Notes under the pieces: model-generated | The model's input: only the letters and a program-made list of their open reading frames with translations | Database searches by the model: none | Told to the model about the DNA's origin: nothing | Origin: Xenorhabdus lircayensis | Lineage (GTDB): Bacteria > Pseudomonadota > Gammaproteobacteria > Enterobacterales > Enterobacteriaceae | Reading direction: 5' to 3' | NCBI RefSeq assembly: GCF_016306625.1 | Contig: NZ_JACOII010000022.1 | Span: 62,001-126,000, forward strand | DNA length: 64,000 bases | Shown here: piece after piece, positions 29,618-40,001 of the stretch | How the letters are laid out: every line of letters begins with the position of its first letter | How positions within the stretch are numbered: position 1 is the stretch's first letter | Translations under genes and position numbers: made by a program

Positions 29618-30865
29618 ATGATTGATATAAAAAATAGATTTAACATAAATAACAGCAAGAAGTCCTTATGGAATTTATCCATTGTCGGGCTGTACATTAT
29701 TCTTGTTTATCTTCCTGATATTACAAGATATAAAAATCTTGTCATGATACTGATCTGTACAACAGCGCTGTATTATCTGGTAAAAGACTTTCGCCAAGTA
29801 GCCAATTCGTTACGTAATCACCTATTCTTAACCATTTTACTGTTTGTTCTAGCCATGCTCTATTCTGTTGGGATCTCGATTGATCCTGCGTTGAGTTTCA
29901 AAGAAATGAACAAACCGATCTTAAATGGGTTGCTGCTATTCAGTTTTACTTTCCCCATCGTGCTCTATCAAGAAAGCAGAGAACACATTGCGAGGATGAT
30001 TCTAGTTGCATTTATTATCGGTATGGTCACTATTTCGCTGGCAGATATTGCACAATACATCATTAATTACCATAGAATCGGTGAAATACCATTTACAAAT
30101 TACAACCATCGTGAATTTTCCTACGGATTTATTTTCTATTTCCCCGTATTGCTATGCACTTGGGCGTTATGGAAAAAACATTCTCTGCTGAGTTGGTTAT
30201 TACTGGTTATTACCTCAGCGATTAGCCTATTCTTACTGCTCGGCACACTTTCCCGTGGTGCTTGGGTTGCCATTGTAGTGACCACAGTCTTTATCATTGC
30301 AATTAATAGAGAGTGGAAACTCACCGTTGCGGCGGCAATATCTCTGGGATTATTGGCTGGTGCCACGCACTGGTCAGCAGCATCCAATCCTGATACCCAA
30401 TTACTGCTTCATAAACTCACCCAAACAGACAGTAGTTATCGCTATAGTAATGGCACTCAAGGATCAGCATGGTCCCTAATCATGGAAAACCCCATCAAAG
30501 GCTACGGTTTTGGTAATAAGGTTTATCATCAAGTCTACAATAACCGTGTGGTCGATTACCCTGACTGGACATTTAGAACGTCGATTGGTCCACATAATGT
30601 CTTTTTAGCACTTTGGTTTTCAGCTGGCATCCTTGGTCTGATAACAACACTATTAATGACATTAACAGCACTATTCACTGGGGGCCGGATCATTCGCCAG
30701 CATAGTGGCATCATCCGGCAAGCAGGGCTCATACTTCTGGCTGCTTTTATTGGTCTGTTCATCGTCAGGGGCGCGTTTGAAAACGCCTATATCAATGAGA
30801 TAGGGATCTTATTTGGCTTAATGATTGCTCTGTATAAGAAAACACCCGGAAAGGCAATAAACTAA
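29618..30865 (+). CDS. waaL: O-antigen ligase
   Basis: WaaL joins undecaprenyl-linked O-antigen to the lipid A-core in the periplasm. The 415-residue protein has about ten to twelve hydrophobic segments and a large periplasmic loop near residues 270-330 (DSSYRYSNGTQGSAWSLI, YGFGNKVYHQVYNN). The Wzy_C-type motif GPHNVFLALWFSAGILG contains the conserved His. LSRGAWVAIV supplies the conserved Arg. It stands alone behind mutM, on the opposite strand from the following glycosyltransferase block. Confidence 0.85.
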   Translation: MIDIKNRFNINNSKKSLWNLSIVGLYIILVYLPDITRYKNLVMILICTTALYYLVKDFRQVANSLRNHLFLTILLFVLAMLYSVGISIDPALSFKEMNKPILNGLLLFSFTFPIVLYQESREHIARMILVAFIIGMVTISLADIAQYIINYHRIGEIPFTNYNHREFSYGFIFYFPVLLCTWALWKKHSLLSWLLLVITSAISLFLLLGTLSRGAWVAIVVTTVFIIAINREWKLTVAAAISLGLLAGATHWSAASNPDTQLLLHKLTQTDSSYRYSNGTQGSAWSLIMENPIKGYGFGNKVYHQVYNNRVVDYPDWTFRTSIGPHNVFLALWFSAGILGLITTLLMTLTALFTGGRIIRQHSGIIRQAGLILLAAFIGLFIVRGAFENAYINEIGILFGLMIALYKKTPGKAIN

Positions 30866-30877
30866 TCAGTAACACAC

Positions 30878-30906
30878 CAGCCCATACCCAAAAAGGGTGC
30901 GGGCTG
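30878..30906. terminator. Hairpin between convergent waaL and glycosyltransferase
   Basis: CAGCCC (30878-30883) pairs with GGGCTG (30901-30906), and ACCC/GGGT extend the stem around an A5 loop. It lies between two convergent stops. Only short T runs follow, so it is judged a probable bidirectional terminator. Confidence 0.55.
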
Positions 30907-30937
30907 ACTTTGTACATTCTCTAGTTCAATCAGGCGA

Positions 30938-32116
30938 TTACTGAGACAATTTTTCCGCTATCACGCTCGTAATCAACTTCGCACGCTGATCCCAGTTAAA
31001 ACGTTCCGCAACCAATCTCTGCGAGCAATCAACTTTCGCTATCATTTCAGTTGGATTATTAATCAACCACCGGATCTGCTCAGCAAAACTCTCTGCATTT
31101 TCACTATCGGCAAAATTTACCGCATTTTCATCAACAGCATCACGAATGGAAGGAAAATCAGAAATAACCACAGGCTTGCCCATGGCCATATATTCAAAAA
31201 GCTTGAGGGGAGAAGTATAACGACTGCCGATACTGGTTTTTGTTAATGGTAGAACACAAATATCATTATCAGCAATAATCTGAAAGCGTTTTTTAGGTTG
31301 GACAAAACCAAGGAAATTGACTTTATCACTCACACCAATCTGTTCAGCTGTCTGCCGCAATCGTTCAATTTGCTCAGTTGTACCGCCGGCAATATTCAAT
31401 ATGATGTTATCAAGGTAAGACATGGCCTTCATGACCGTAGGGACACCTTTCCAGCGATGTAAACTACCCAAATAAAGCACCTGAGTAAGAGACTTACTTT
31501 TATGTTTTCTGCCGGAAAGCGCCTGTTTCGTAGATTCAACCGCCAACATATCAACACCATCCGGTGCCACAACAATCGGAGTTTTGACGCCATATTGTTT
31601 ATAAATATCTTCACGTAACAGCGAGGTCAGGACAAAAACAACCTTAGAGCAGTCATAAACTTGTTGTTCAATTTTCCTCAACTTCTGATATTTGTGTTGA
31701 TTTATACGCTTGGTCAAATTATGTGATTCTTTAAACGACTGAGCAAATACTTCGTGGCTTTCAAAGAAATGAGGAATATCAGGATGTTTACATAACAGAT
31801 AATTCGCCATTTTAATATTACGGGTAAAAATGGCATCAACCTGATGCTCTTTAAGCCAGCGAGAGACCTGAAAATAAAACAGTTTCTGGGTATTCAGTGG
31901 GAAATACCATTTTCTACGTATATTGTGTAAGGCGATTAGCTCCGCAGCAGGCGGTAATGCTCTTCCAAGAATCTCTTCAATATGGCTTTGGCCTTTTGGG
32001 GTAATCAGACAGACACGATGCCCCTGACGGGAAAAAGCATCGACATTCTGCAAAATCTGCAGCGATGCAACCCGGTAATCAGGAACAGGGTAAGGATCAA
32101 TATACGCAATTTTCAT
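30938..32116 (-). CDS. Family 4 glycosyltransferase
   Basis: The 392-residue protein begins MKIAYIDPYPVPDYRVASLQ and has the GT-B donor-domain motifs VLYLGSLHRWKGVPTVMKAM and TSPLKLFEYMAMGKPVVISD. It lacks hydrophobic spans and is cytoplasmic. It probably adds an outer-core or O-antigen sugar; specificity is unknown. Its start meets the stop of the upstream glycosyltransferase at 32116, so both are in one minus-strand operon with the heptosyltransferase and the 34406-35524 gene upstream. Confidence 0.8.
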   Translation of the reverse strand: MKIAYIDPYPVPDYRVASLQILQNVDAFSRQGHRVCLITPKGQSHIEEILGRALPPAAELIALHNIRRKWYFPLNTQKLFYFQVSRWLKEHQVDAIFTRNIKMANYLLCKHPDIPHFFESHEVFAQSFKESHNLTKRINQHKYQKLRKIEQQVYDCSKVVFVLTSLLREDIYKQYGVKTPIVVAPDGVDMLAVESTKQALSGRKHKSKSLTQVLYLGSLHRWKGVPTVMKAMSYLDNIILNIAGGTTEQIERLRQTAEQIGVSDKVNFLGFVQPKKRFQIIADNDICVLPLTKTSIGSRYTSPLKLFEYMAMGKPVVISDFPSIRDAVDENAVNFADSENAESFAEQIRWLINNPTEMIAKVDCSQRLVAERFNWDQRAKLITSVIAEKLSQ

Positions 32117-33228
32117 TATTTTTTTATAGCGCCCAATAAACGACTCGCAGAATGTCCCCAGGTATACATAGTTTCAATCCTCTGACGAGCATATTTACCC
32201 ATGTCTCTTCCTCTATCCGGTAAAGACGAGAGATGATTGATTGCATCGGCAATGGCCGCAGTATCCCCCGGAGTCACCAGAATACCAGCATGGTTCTCAT
32301 TGCCAACCACCTCGGGTATTCCACCAATATAACTGGCAATCACAGGGCGCCCACACGCCATCGCTTCAGCAATGGTAATACCAAATGCTTCATCACCAAC
32401 GCTGGGGAAGATTCCAGCATCTCCCGCAGCGTAAAATTCGGGTAATTGATCATGACCCACTGGCGGATGAAAAATGACCGATTTTTCCAACTGCAATGAA
32501 GAAACCCGTTTTTCAAGCGGTTTCAAATCTTCACCTGCACCAATAATCAATAACTTTACATCCTTGTCCCGCAGCAAAGCCATTGCATCAATGGCAACTT
32601 TCATACCTTTCCAGCCTACCAATCTACCAGCAAACGTTAACAGGAACGTTTCCTCATTGATACCTAATCGAGTGCGAACATCAGAATCAGCAGGTTTGAA
32701 TTTATCGATATCCACGCCATTGTAGATAACGCCCGGAAATTGCTTAAAGTGGTGCTGGATCTGCCAGGCATTGAAATGGCTGCATGCAACCCATGCGGAT
32801 ATTTTCTTACCTAATATTCGATCCCCTTTAAAAAAACTGGTTCCACCACTCATATAGCAAAACTTTGTACCGGATGACTTAAGCATCATTCTCGGCCAGA
32901 AAAAGTCAAAGGGCTTCGTCAAAATCACCCAATCAAAATTTTCGGCAATAACCGTTTCGCGGGCATGGCGGGCAAAAGAGTAACGTTCAATAATGCGTTG
33001 AAAACGGCGCCCAATGTTAAGCACTCGATCTCTAGGAATAAATGGGAAAGTATGAACATGGATATTTCGCCCACCTAATGCGGGCCGAACATCACCAGTA
33101 CCGCCGAAAATATGAATTTCATGCCCCGCATCTGTCAAAGCTTTGGCCAACTCCCACACTGCGGTTTGAATGCCGCCATAAGACATGGTAACGGTAACAT
33201 CGATAAATCCTATTTTCATTTTATTCAT
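32116..33228 (-). CDS. Family 4 glycosyltransferase
   Basis: The protein starts near MNKMKIGFIDVTVTMSYGG, with a GGIQTAVWELAKALTDAGHE nucleotide-sugar GT-B opening. It carries TFAGRLVGWKGMKVAIDAMA and the motif DEAFGITIAEAMACGRPVIA of GT4 retaining glycosyltransferases. The frame is open to 33282 but would overlap the upstream heptosyltransferase. ATG 33228 or 33219, just behind AAAGGA, is the likely start. Its donor sugar is not known. Confidence 0.8.
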   Translation of the reverse strand: MNKMKIGFIDVTVTMSYGGIQTAVWELAKALTDAGHEIHIFGGTGDVRPALGGRNIHVHTFPFIPRDRVLNIGRRFQRIIERYSFARHARETVIAENFDWVILTKPFDFFWPRMMLKSSGTKFCYMSGGTSFFKGDRILGKKISAWVACSHFNAWQIQHHFKQFPGVIYNGVDIDKFKPADSDVRTRLGINEETFLLTFAGRLVGWKGMKVAIDAMALLRDKDVKLLIIGAGEDLKPLEKRVSSLQLEKSVIFHPPVGHDQLPEFYAAGDAGIFPSVGDEAFGITIAEAMACGRPVIASYIGGIPEVVGNENHAGILVTPGDTAAIADAINHLSSLPDRGRDMGKYARQRIETMYTWGHSASRLLGAIKK

Positions 33229-33235
33229 TATCCTT

Positions 33236-34214
33236 TCATTCATTTTCCAGTAAGTTCTGAACAGAATGCCAAACTTGATCAACTGATATTGCTGACATCG
33301 TATCTTGACGAGTTGCCTGTCTATAATCTACAGGATGTTCAATTACCACCAATTTTGGGTGTTGTTGAGGTGCGAGAAAACGTCCTGGGTGAAAACTGTG
33401 ATACAACGCAACCATCGGGATCCCTAATGCGCCGGCCAGATGAGTCGTTCCGGTATCGATTCCAATGTATAAATTAAGCTGGCTCATTCTGCCGCATCGT
33501 CGTTTTACCAGCCAGCGATGTGCATCTGTTTGCTCCCAGCTTTTCTGCGAGCATTTGCGCACTATCTTCACCATCTTTACTACCCAACAGCAAAATATGT
33601 GCATGCGGATAATCATGATAAATACGTTGGGCTAATTCGTAAAAGTGTTCTACAGGCCAGTCGCGATAGGCTTTTGCTGGAAAACTCTGTAACTGAAAAC
33701 CTACCTTCAATCGCTGTTCTAATTCCTGCCGCCGGAGAAAATCTCTGGCATATTCATCTTCACTCTGGCTCACGCAATACTGCAAATGCCAATCACTGAC
33801 GTCAATCCCAAGTGCATTAATCAACAGCGCCCTTTCCTGTTGCGCTGGCATAAGTTCCCGTGGTTTTGCCACAGTGTATTCATTTGATTTTGCATTAGAA
33901 ATATCCGAAAAATAAACAGTTAAATTTGCTTTGCGTTTGGCATAACGTAACAGGGATTTATCATGACTATATACCAATGCCAAATCATAACACCGGCGAG
34001 AAAACCACCCACACCATCTTGCCTTTCCTTTTGAAAAAATCTTCAGCTCATTAATTGAATCAATGTGTTCAAGGATTTCTTTTGTTTTTTTATGCACAAA
34101 GATATCAATATTTGCTTCCGGCCATTTTTCTTTTAATGCACGAATAATCGGCGTCACCAACAAGGTGTCGCCAAAACGGGCAATATTTATGATTAAAATA
34201 TTTTGGGGTTGCAT
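33236..34214 (-). pseudogene. Heptosyltransferase family (GT9) gene broken by a frameshift
   Basis: The first part (34214 down to about 33490) reads QNILIINIARFGDTLLVTPI at the N-terminus and ends in the donor domain near SLAGKTTMRQ. The second part continues in the next frame from MSQLNLYIGIDTGTTHLAGA to the end, which is the GT9 signature. The shift lies at about 33485-33495 and equals one extra base (or two missing); no homopolymer lies there. With the frame repaired, the protein would be about 325 residues, normal for WaaQ-like heptosyltransferases. It is either a real loss of a core heptose or a sequencing error. Confidence 0.8.
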
Positions 34215-34405
34215 AATAATGAATATTAATTTATCAATCTAAGGATTGGCCTCAGAGCACTATACAGCAAAGTTATTCAATGTACTATTTGCCAATAAAT
34301 AAACGCGATAATCACTCACAATAAAATTCATTTAATTTCATGAAGTTATGTAATGGCATGTCAATTATATCTTCCAATGCTGATTAACAAGATATAAACA
34401 AAATG

Positions 34406-35524
34406 TCATCGATTTATTTCTGTACTGCGATAAAAAATAGATTCCATTTTTTCTAACATGTTATCCATGCCAAATAAATGAGTAGCCCGTTTTAATGAAG
34501 CATTTCCCATTTGTAAACGCACCTCATCATTATTCATTAATAAATCTAATTTTTCTGTTAATTGTTCGATATTTTTGGGTTCGATAATATATCCGGTATC
34601 TCCATCAATCACGGCTTCTGTAATTGCTCCCACTGATGTAGATACGACAGGCAATCCACATGCCATCGCCTGCATGATTCCTTGTGGCACACCTTCATTG
34701 CCAAACGAAGGCAGGGCAAAGATATCCATCGCATTCAAACAGTCAGGAACATCCTGGCGGTTGCCAAGAAAAATAACGCTCTCTGTCAGCCCTTCCTGCT
34801 GAACTCGTGGTTCTAAATTTTTTCTCTGGGGGCCATCCCCCACAAACAACAACTGCCAATCAGGATAACGCTGATGAAGAATTTTCCAGCTATCAAGCAG
34901 ATAACGATGGCCTTTCCAAGTTCTCATCGTGGCAACAATACCAAGCGTTGGCCTATCTTTGATACCAATACGCTGGCGACTCTGCTGCTTGTTTTCAGGA
35001 TGAAAGCGCGTCAGATCGATCCCTGTCGGCACAGAGGTCATATGAGAGAGTGGATAAGCATTATGCGTATGCAGATATTGGCGCAGCTTTTCCCCAGTTG
35101 TCACAATATGCTGACAGGCATGCAAATACAGCCAGCGAGTCGCGATAGATTTTGAAACATGAGTAGAGACATGACGGGTTCGGACTGTTACAGGCATACC
35201 TTTTAACGTGGAGCATGCCGCTGCCACTAACCAAGAATCGGTAGAACTATGGGTATTGATCACATCAAATTGGTGGCCTTCTGTCTTTAGCCAGCGACGC
35301 ATTGCCCGTAGGCAGGGAAGGCGTTTTTTTTCAATCGGGAGTGCAACCACAGGCACACCATAGTGATGGGCTTCACGGTAAAGGGTTGAAGTTGGACAAC
35401 AAACAATAACCACATGATGACCACGTTGTATCATGCCCTGAGATTCCGTCAGGATACGAATCTCCTGCCCTCCCCAGCCACACGATGATTCTGTGTGTAA
35501 GATATTCAAGGTCTTTTTAGCCAT
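34406..35524 (-). CDS. Family 4 glycosyltransferase
   Basis: From ATG 35524 (MAKKTLNILHTESSCGWGGQ) the protein is about 372 residues. It has the acceptor-domain INTHSSTDSWLVAAAC, the donor-domain IVATMRTWKGHRYLLDSW and FGNEGVPQGIMQAMACGLPV with the catalytic glutamate region. The frame is open further to 35599, but the internal ATG matches the usual start of this family. It is the most upstream gene of the minus-strand glycosyltransferase block. It is followed by about 190 bp of AT-rich non-coding sequence, which may hold a separate promoter for the heptosyltransferase. Confidence 0.8.
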   Translation of the reverse strand: MAKKTLNILHTESSCGWGGQEIRILTESQGMIQRGHHVVIVCCPTSTLYREAHHYGVPVVALPIEKKRLPCLRAMRRWLKTEGHQFDVINTHSSTDSWLVAAACSTLKGMPVTVRTRHVSTHVSKSIATRWLYLHACQHIVTTGEKLRQYLHTHNAYPLSHMTSVPTGIDLTRFHPENKQQSRQRIGIKDRPTLGIVATMRTWKGHRYLLDSWKILHQRYPDWQLLFVGDGPQRKNLEPRVQQEGLTESVIFLGNRQDVPDCLNAMDIFALPSFGNEGVPQGIMQAMACGLPVVSTSVGAITEAVIDGDTGYIIEPKNIEQLTEKLDLLMNNDEVRLQMGNASLKRATHLFGMDNMLEKMESIFYRSTEINR

Positions 35525-35642
35525 TTTCCAAAGCCACGCCTGACGGTTAATAATCAAAAAAACATTAGCATAATTGAATAATTCATGACGTCCACGCATA
35601 ACCTAATTTACATCAGATTATCGAGACATTATCAACAGGCAT

Positions 35643-35673
35643 AAAAAAACCCAGCGTGATGCTGGGTTTTTTT
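35643..35673. terminator. Bidirectional terminator after rpmG
   Basis: A7, then CCCAGC (35650-35655), a GTGAT loop, GCTGGG (35661-35666) and T7 give a textbook intrinsic terminator readable on both strands. It lies 13 bp behind the rpmG stop, ending the rpmB-rpmG transcript and separating it from the glycosyltransferase block. Confidence 0.85.
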
Positions 35674-35685
35674 CATCCACTAAAA

Positions 35686-35856
<171 letters not shown>

Positions 35857-35864
35857 TCAGCTCC

Positions 35865-36122
<258 letters not shown>

Positions 36123-36167
36123 TCAGCTCGAGCTTTGTATTGGGTGTGGCCGCCTCGTCAGGCTTAG

Positions 36168-36273
36168 GAGCCCATCTCAGCACATTTTCGTTACTGAAAA
36201 AACGTCTTTACTGAAAAGACCGTCACTGAAAAGACTCACATTTTCCCAGTAAAAAACTTACTGAGATAGGCTC
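36168..36273. repeat. Inverted repeat enclosing tandem ACTGAAAA units in the rpmB leader
   Basis: Thirteen-base arms GAGCCCATCTCAG (36168-36180) and CTGAGATAGGCTC (36261-36273) pair with one mismatch across 80 bp. Between them lie three near copies of a TTACTGAAAAGAC-like unit (about 36189-36236), and CACATTTTC occurs at both sides of this tract. The block lies between rpmB and radC, both on the minus strand, so it is in the rpmB upstream region. It could be a small mobile palindromic element or an RNA leader. Confidence 0.55.
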
Positions 36274-36379
36274 TTCTCGCCAAGCCCAAGATCCTCAAAG
36301 GTGGCGTAGTATACGCCCTCATTCGCTGATGCTCAAGTCCCGAACAACTAAGATCTGACAGGATCGTGAAAAAACCGTA

Positions 36380-37057
36380 TTAAATCCAACCTCTTTCCAT
36401 AAATGAGACACAATATTGCTTGCCGATAACTATATGATCCAAAACCTTAACGCCAACCAAGTCACAAGCCTTGATAATTTTTTCTGTCACCAATTTATCT
36501 GCCAGACTAGGTTCTGGATTGCCGGAAGGATGATTGTGGGCGAGAATAATCGATGCTGCATTAACTTTAACCGCCTGTTTCACAATTTCACGCGGATGAA
36601 CTTCAACTTTGTTTATCGTTCCTTTAAACATTTCATCATGGCAGATAACTTTATTTTGGTTCGTCAAAAACAGCACGACAAATACTTCCCGGTCTTGCCA
36701 AGACAATAAATCCTGCAAATAATTCTGAGTCATCGTAGGGCTGCTCATGATATCTTCATGGATAAACTGGCTGGAGAAGAAACGTTTTGCCAGTTCGGAT
36801 ATCGCCTGCAATTGGACATATTTGCACAGCCCCATGCCCTTATGTGAACAAAAATCTGCGTAATCAGCAGATAGCAGATGGTAAAGCGAGCCAAACGATT
36901 TCAGCAGATAATCTGCCATTTGCACAACAGGAACCCCTCTGGTTCCCGTACGCAAAAAGATAGCCAGTAGTTCAGCATCCGTGAGGGAAACAGCGCCATA
37001 AGCCAGCAATTTCTCCCGGGGAGCAAGATTTGCATGCAATTCATCGCTTTTTTCCAT
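36380..37057 (-). CDS. radC: RadC family JAB-domain protein
   Basis: RadC/YicR proteins carry a JAMM metalloprotease-like domain; the cellular role is unsettled. From ATG 37057 the protein has 225 residues. It has an N-terminal helix-hairpin-helix region ([20 protein letters not shown]) and the metal site EVHPREIV with [15 protein letters not shown] 37057 is selected because GGAGGT lies 8 nt upstream; the frame is open to 37072. Neighbours match the E. coli rpmB-radC-coaBC order. About 280 bp separate it from divergent coaBC and hold no supported gene. Confidence 0.94.
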   Translation of the reverse strand: MEKSDELHANLAPREKLLAYGAVSLTDAELLAIFLRTGTRGVPVVQMADYLLKSFGSLYHLLSADYADFCSHKGMGLCKYVQLQAISELAKRFFSSQFIHEDIMSSPTMTQNYLQDLLSWQDREVFVVLFLTNQNKVICHDEMFKGTINKVEVHPREIVKQAVKVNAASIILAHNHPSGNPEPSLADKLVTEKIIKACDLVGVKVLDHIVIGKQYCVSFMERGWI

Positions 37058-37343
37058 TACCGTGACCTCCATTACACCCCTCCCCTTGATATCCTTTGCC
37101 CTATAATCATCACGTTATAACGATCACCCATGAACCATCACCCATGACGATGGAATCCATCAATCCGATATTCACTCGCCCACTATCCCATGATGAAAAA
37201 ATCACCGCCAGCCTCATTTTCATGGCTTGCGCAACGCTTCGCAAACTTGTCATTTTTGGCTGTCTAAATAGGCACGTTTCTCAACTCAATATTTTCTTAT
37301 GGTAGAATCTTAGAGAATTGTAACTTACATCTGGACAATCAAA

Positions 37344-38588
37344 ATGACAGGATTTTCCGGCAAACAACTTTCTGGTAATCAGCTTTCTGGTAAACAAATC
37401 GTCCTCGGCATTAGCGGAGGGATCGCCGCTTACAAAACGGCTGAACTGGTACGCCGTTTACGTGATCGCGGTGCTCAGGTACGCGTCGTCATGACTCCTG
37501 CGGCAGAAGCCTTTATTACGCCGCTTACATTACAGGCCGTATCGGGCCATCCGGTCTCTGATGATCTCCTGGATCCAGCAGCCGAAGCCGCCATGGGGCA
37601 TATTGAACTGGCGAAGTGGGCTGATTTAATCATTCTCGCTCCCGCCACAGCGGATCTACTGGCACGCTTAACCGCAGGGATGGCGAATGATTTAGTTACC
37701 ACAATCTGCTTGGCTTCCGCAGCCCCTATTGCTGTCGCTCCCGCAATGAACCAGCAAATGTACCGTGCGCAGGCAACCCAACATAACCTCAAGGTGCTTA
37801 AAGAGCGTCATGTGCTGATTTGGGGGCCAGATGAAGGTAGTCAAGCATGTGGTGATGTCGGGCCAGGCAGGATGTTGGAACCCATGGCGATTGTCGAGCT
37901 GGCTACGCAACATTTCAGCACTGAGCAAGATTTTGCTGATCTGAGCATCACCATTACCGCCGGGCCAACCCGCGAAGCCTTAGATCCCGTCCGTTTCATC
38001 AGCAACCACAGCTCCGGTAAAATGGGATTCTCCATCGCACAGGCTGCGGCAGAACGTGGTGCAAAGGTGACATTGATCACTGGCCCCGTTAATTTACTGA
38101 CACCACAAGGTGTTAAACGCATTGACGTGACCAACGCACTGGAGATGCATGAACAGGTTCAAGCGATGGCAGCCTCACAGAATATCTTTATCGGTTGTGC
38201 GGCCGTATCTGATTACCGTTTCAAACAAATCGCGACAGAAAAAATCAAAAAACAGGGTGATGAAATCACATTTACACTAGTGAAAAATCCTGACATTGTA
38301 GCGAGCGTTGCAGCAATGGAAAAAAATCGTCCATTCGTCGTTGGATTTGCAGCCGAAACCCAGAATGTGGAAGAATATGCCCGCGGAAAACTCAAGCAGA
38401 AGCACTTAGACTTGATTTGCGCGAATGATGTATCCCTGACCGGACACGGTTTCAACAGTGATACCAATGCATTACATCTATTCTGGCATGATGGTCGTAT
38501 TCATTTACCCCACAGTGGTAAATTACAACTCAGCCACCGCTTATTAGACGAGATACTCGAACGCTATGATGAAAAAAATCGACGTTAA
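37344..38588 (+). CDS. coaBC: Bifunctional phosphopantothenoylcysteine decarboxylase / phosphopantothenate-cysteine ligase
   Basis: CoaBC carries out two successive steps of CoA synthesis: CTP-dependent addition of cysteine to 4'-phosphopantothenate, then decarboxylation. The 414-residue protein has an FMN-binding CoaC domain ([33 protein letters not shown], catalytic Cys in [13 protein letters not shown]) and a CoaB domain ([37 protein letters not shown]). An unusual N-terminal extension with repeated [14 protein letters not shown] precedes the FMN domain. The 3' end overlaps dut by 23 bp. Confidence 0.96.
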   Translation: MTGFSGKQLSGNQLSGKQIVLGISGGIAAYKTAELVRRLRDRGAQVRVVMTPAAEAFITPLTLQAVSGHPVSDDLLDPAAEAAMGHIELAKWADLIILAPATADLLARLTAGMANDLVTTICLASAAPIAVAPAMNQQMYRAQATQHNLKVLKERHVLIWGPDEGSQACGDVGPGRMLEPMAIVELATQHFSTEQDFADLSITITAGPTREALDPVRFISNHSSGKMGFSIAQAAAERGAKVTLITGPVNLLTPQGVKRIDVTNALEMHEQVQAMAASQNIFIGCAAVSDYRFKQIATEKIKKQGDEITFTLVKNPDIVASVAAMEKNRPFVVGFAAETQNVEEYARGKLKQKHLDLICANDVSLTGHGFNSDTNALHLFWHDGRIHLPHSGKLQLSHRLLDEILERYDEKNRR

Positions 38589-39024
38589 AATCCTTGATCC
38601 CCGCATCGGGCAAGAATTTCCTTTACCGACTTATGCTACACCTGGCTCTGCGGGTTTAGATTTACGTGCTTGTCTGGATAATGCAGTAGAACTGGCTCCA
38701 GGCCAGACTGAACTTCTGCCAACCGGGATTGCTATCCATATCGCAGATGAACAATTGGCTGCGGTTATTCTCCCTCGCTCAGGTTTGGGCCATAAACATG
38801 GCGTCGTTCTGGGTAATCTGGTCGGTCTCATCGACTCCGATTATCAGGGACAATTGATGGTTTCAGTTTGGAATCGCAGTGATAAAACATTCACTATCGA
38901 GCCTGGTGAGCGCATCGCCCAGATGGTTTTTGTGCCCGTTGCACAGGCTGAATTTAATTTGGTTGAAGACTTTGAAACCAGCAAACGTGGTAGTGGTGGT
39001 TTTGGTCATTCCGGTCGTCAATAA
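38566..39024 (+). CDS. dut: dUTP diphosphatase
   Basis: Dut hydrolyses dUTP to dUMP, keeping uracil out of DNA and supplying dTMP synthesis. The 152-residue protein shows the trimeric dUTPase motifs: [40 protein letters not shown] and the C-terminal arm [13 protein letters not shown] 38566 matches the E. coli start ([11 protein letters not shown]) and lies inside the coaBC end, indicating coupling. Confidence 0.97.
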   Translation: MMKKIDVKILDPRIGQEFPLPTYATPGSAGLDLRACLDNAVELAPGQTELLPTGIAIHIADEQLAAVILPRSGLGHKHGVVLGNLVGLIDSDYQGQLMVSVWNRSDKTFTIEPGERIAQMVFVPVAQAEFNLVEDFETSKRGSGGFGHSGRQ

Positions 39025-39152
39025 CTTTCCATAAAGCCTGATACCGTCAATCGATTTTCATATTTTTTGCTCACAATGTTTTTGTCAGTAGTAACGTTGT
39101 GGCAAAAAATAGCTGGATTTGTTTTGCTGTTTTAGCAGGGGTTTTATCAGAC

Positions 39153-39752
39153 ATGGCAGAAAAAGAACGTACAAAAAAGAAAAATAGACGTGAGGAAATC
39201 TTGCAGGCACTGGCACATATGCTTGAGTCCAGTGGTGGCAGTCAGCGCATTACTACTGCAAAACTCGCCGCAAACGTTGGCGTTTCTGAAGCCGCACTTT
39301 ACCGTCATTTTCCAAGCAAAACCCGGATGTTTGACAGCCTGATTGAGTTTATTGAAGACTCCTTAATTTCACGCATCAACCTGATCCTGCAAGATGAAAA
39401 AGACACCATCACGCGCATTCGGTTAATTCTTGTCCTGATTTTGGGCTTTGCGGAGAAAAATCCCGGGTTAACCCGTATCATGACTGGTCATGCTCTGATG
39501 TTTGAACAAGACAGATTACAAAATCGCATCAACCAGCTATTTGAGCGAATTGAAGTACAGCTTCGTCAAATTTTAAAAGAGAAAAAAATCCGTGATGGGC
39601 AGGGGTTCGATTATGACGAGACCATATTGGCCTCACAGTTGCTGGCATTTTGTGAAGGGATGCTCTCCCGCTTTGTTCGCTCTGAATTTCGCTCTCGCCC
39701 GACAACTGAGTTTGAAATACGCTGGCCATTGATATTGACCCAACTGCAATAG
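39153..39752 (+). CDS. slmA: Nucleoid occlusion factor SlmA
   Basis: SlmA is a TetR-family DNA-binding protein that, bound to sites on the chromosome, blocks FtsZ assembly over the nucleoid. From ATG 39153 the protein has 199 residues, close to E. coli SlmA, with the [23 protein letters not shown] and the FtsZ-binding C-terminal domain ([20 protein letters not shown]). The frame is open from 39099, but the internal [17 protein letters not shown] start is the conserved one. Downstream is a strong terminator. Confidence 0.95.
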   Translation: MAEKERTKKKNRREEILQALAHMLESSGGSQRITTAKLAANVGVSEAALYRHFPSKTRMFDSLIEFIEDSLISRINLILQDEKDTITRIRLILVLILGFAEKNPGLTRIMTGHALMFEQDRLQNRINQLFERIEVQLRQILKEKKIRDGQGFDYDETILASQLLAFCEGMLSRFVRSEFRSRPTTEFEIRWPLILTQLQ

Positions 39753-39933
39753 GTTATCACTGCACCGCAAGTTCCCACCTTTCACATAGTGAATGATGAT
39801 AACGTGCGGTTTTTTTATGGGGTTATGTTAATATGTTCCAGCTTATTGAGTTCAATATCAGGTAACTCAATAATAATGGCATCATTATCGCAATCCTTAC
39901 CATTCAGTATGCAGGATGCCATTTCTACTACTC

Positions 39934-39967
39934 ACCCCGCCCACCTTTGGGCGAGGGATTTTTTTTC
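39934..39967 (+). terminator. Intrinsic terminator downstream of slmA
   Basis: A GC-rich stem (CCCCGCCCA with TGGGCGAGGG around a CCTT loop) is followed by T8. It lies about 180 bp past slmA and just before the convergent pyrE stop. Confidence 0.7.
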
Positions 39968-40001
39968 GTTCTGCCTTGCTGCTATCAGCATTTGCTGACC
40001 A

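Noticed and set aside
37096-37305. 69-codon frame between radC and coaBC
   Set aside because: No ribosome binding site or homology signal; it covers the region where divergent promoters are expected.
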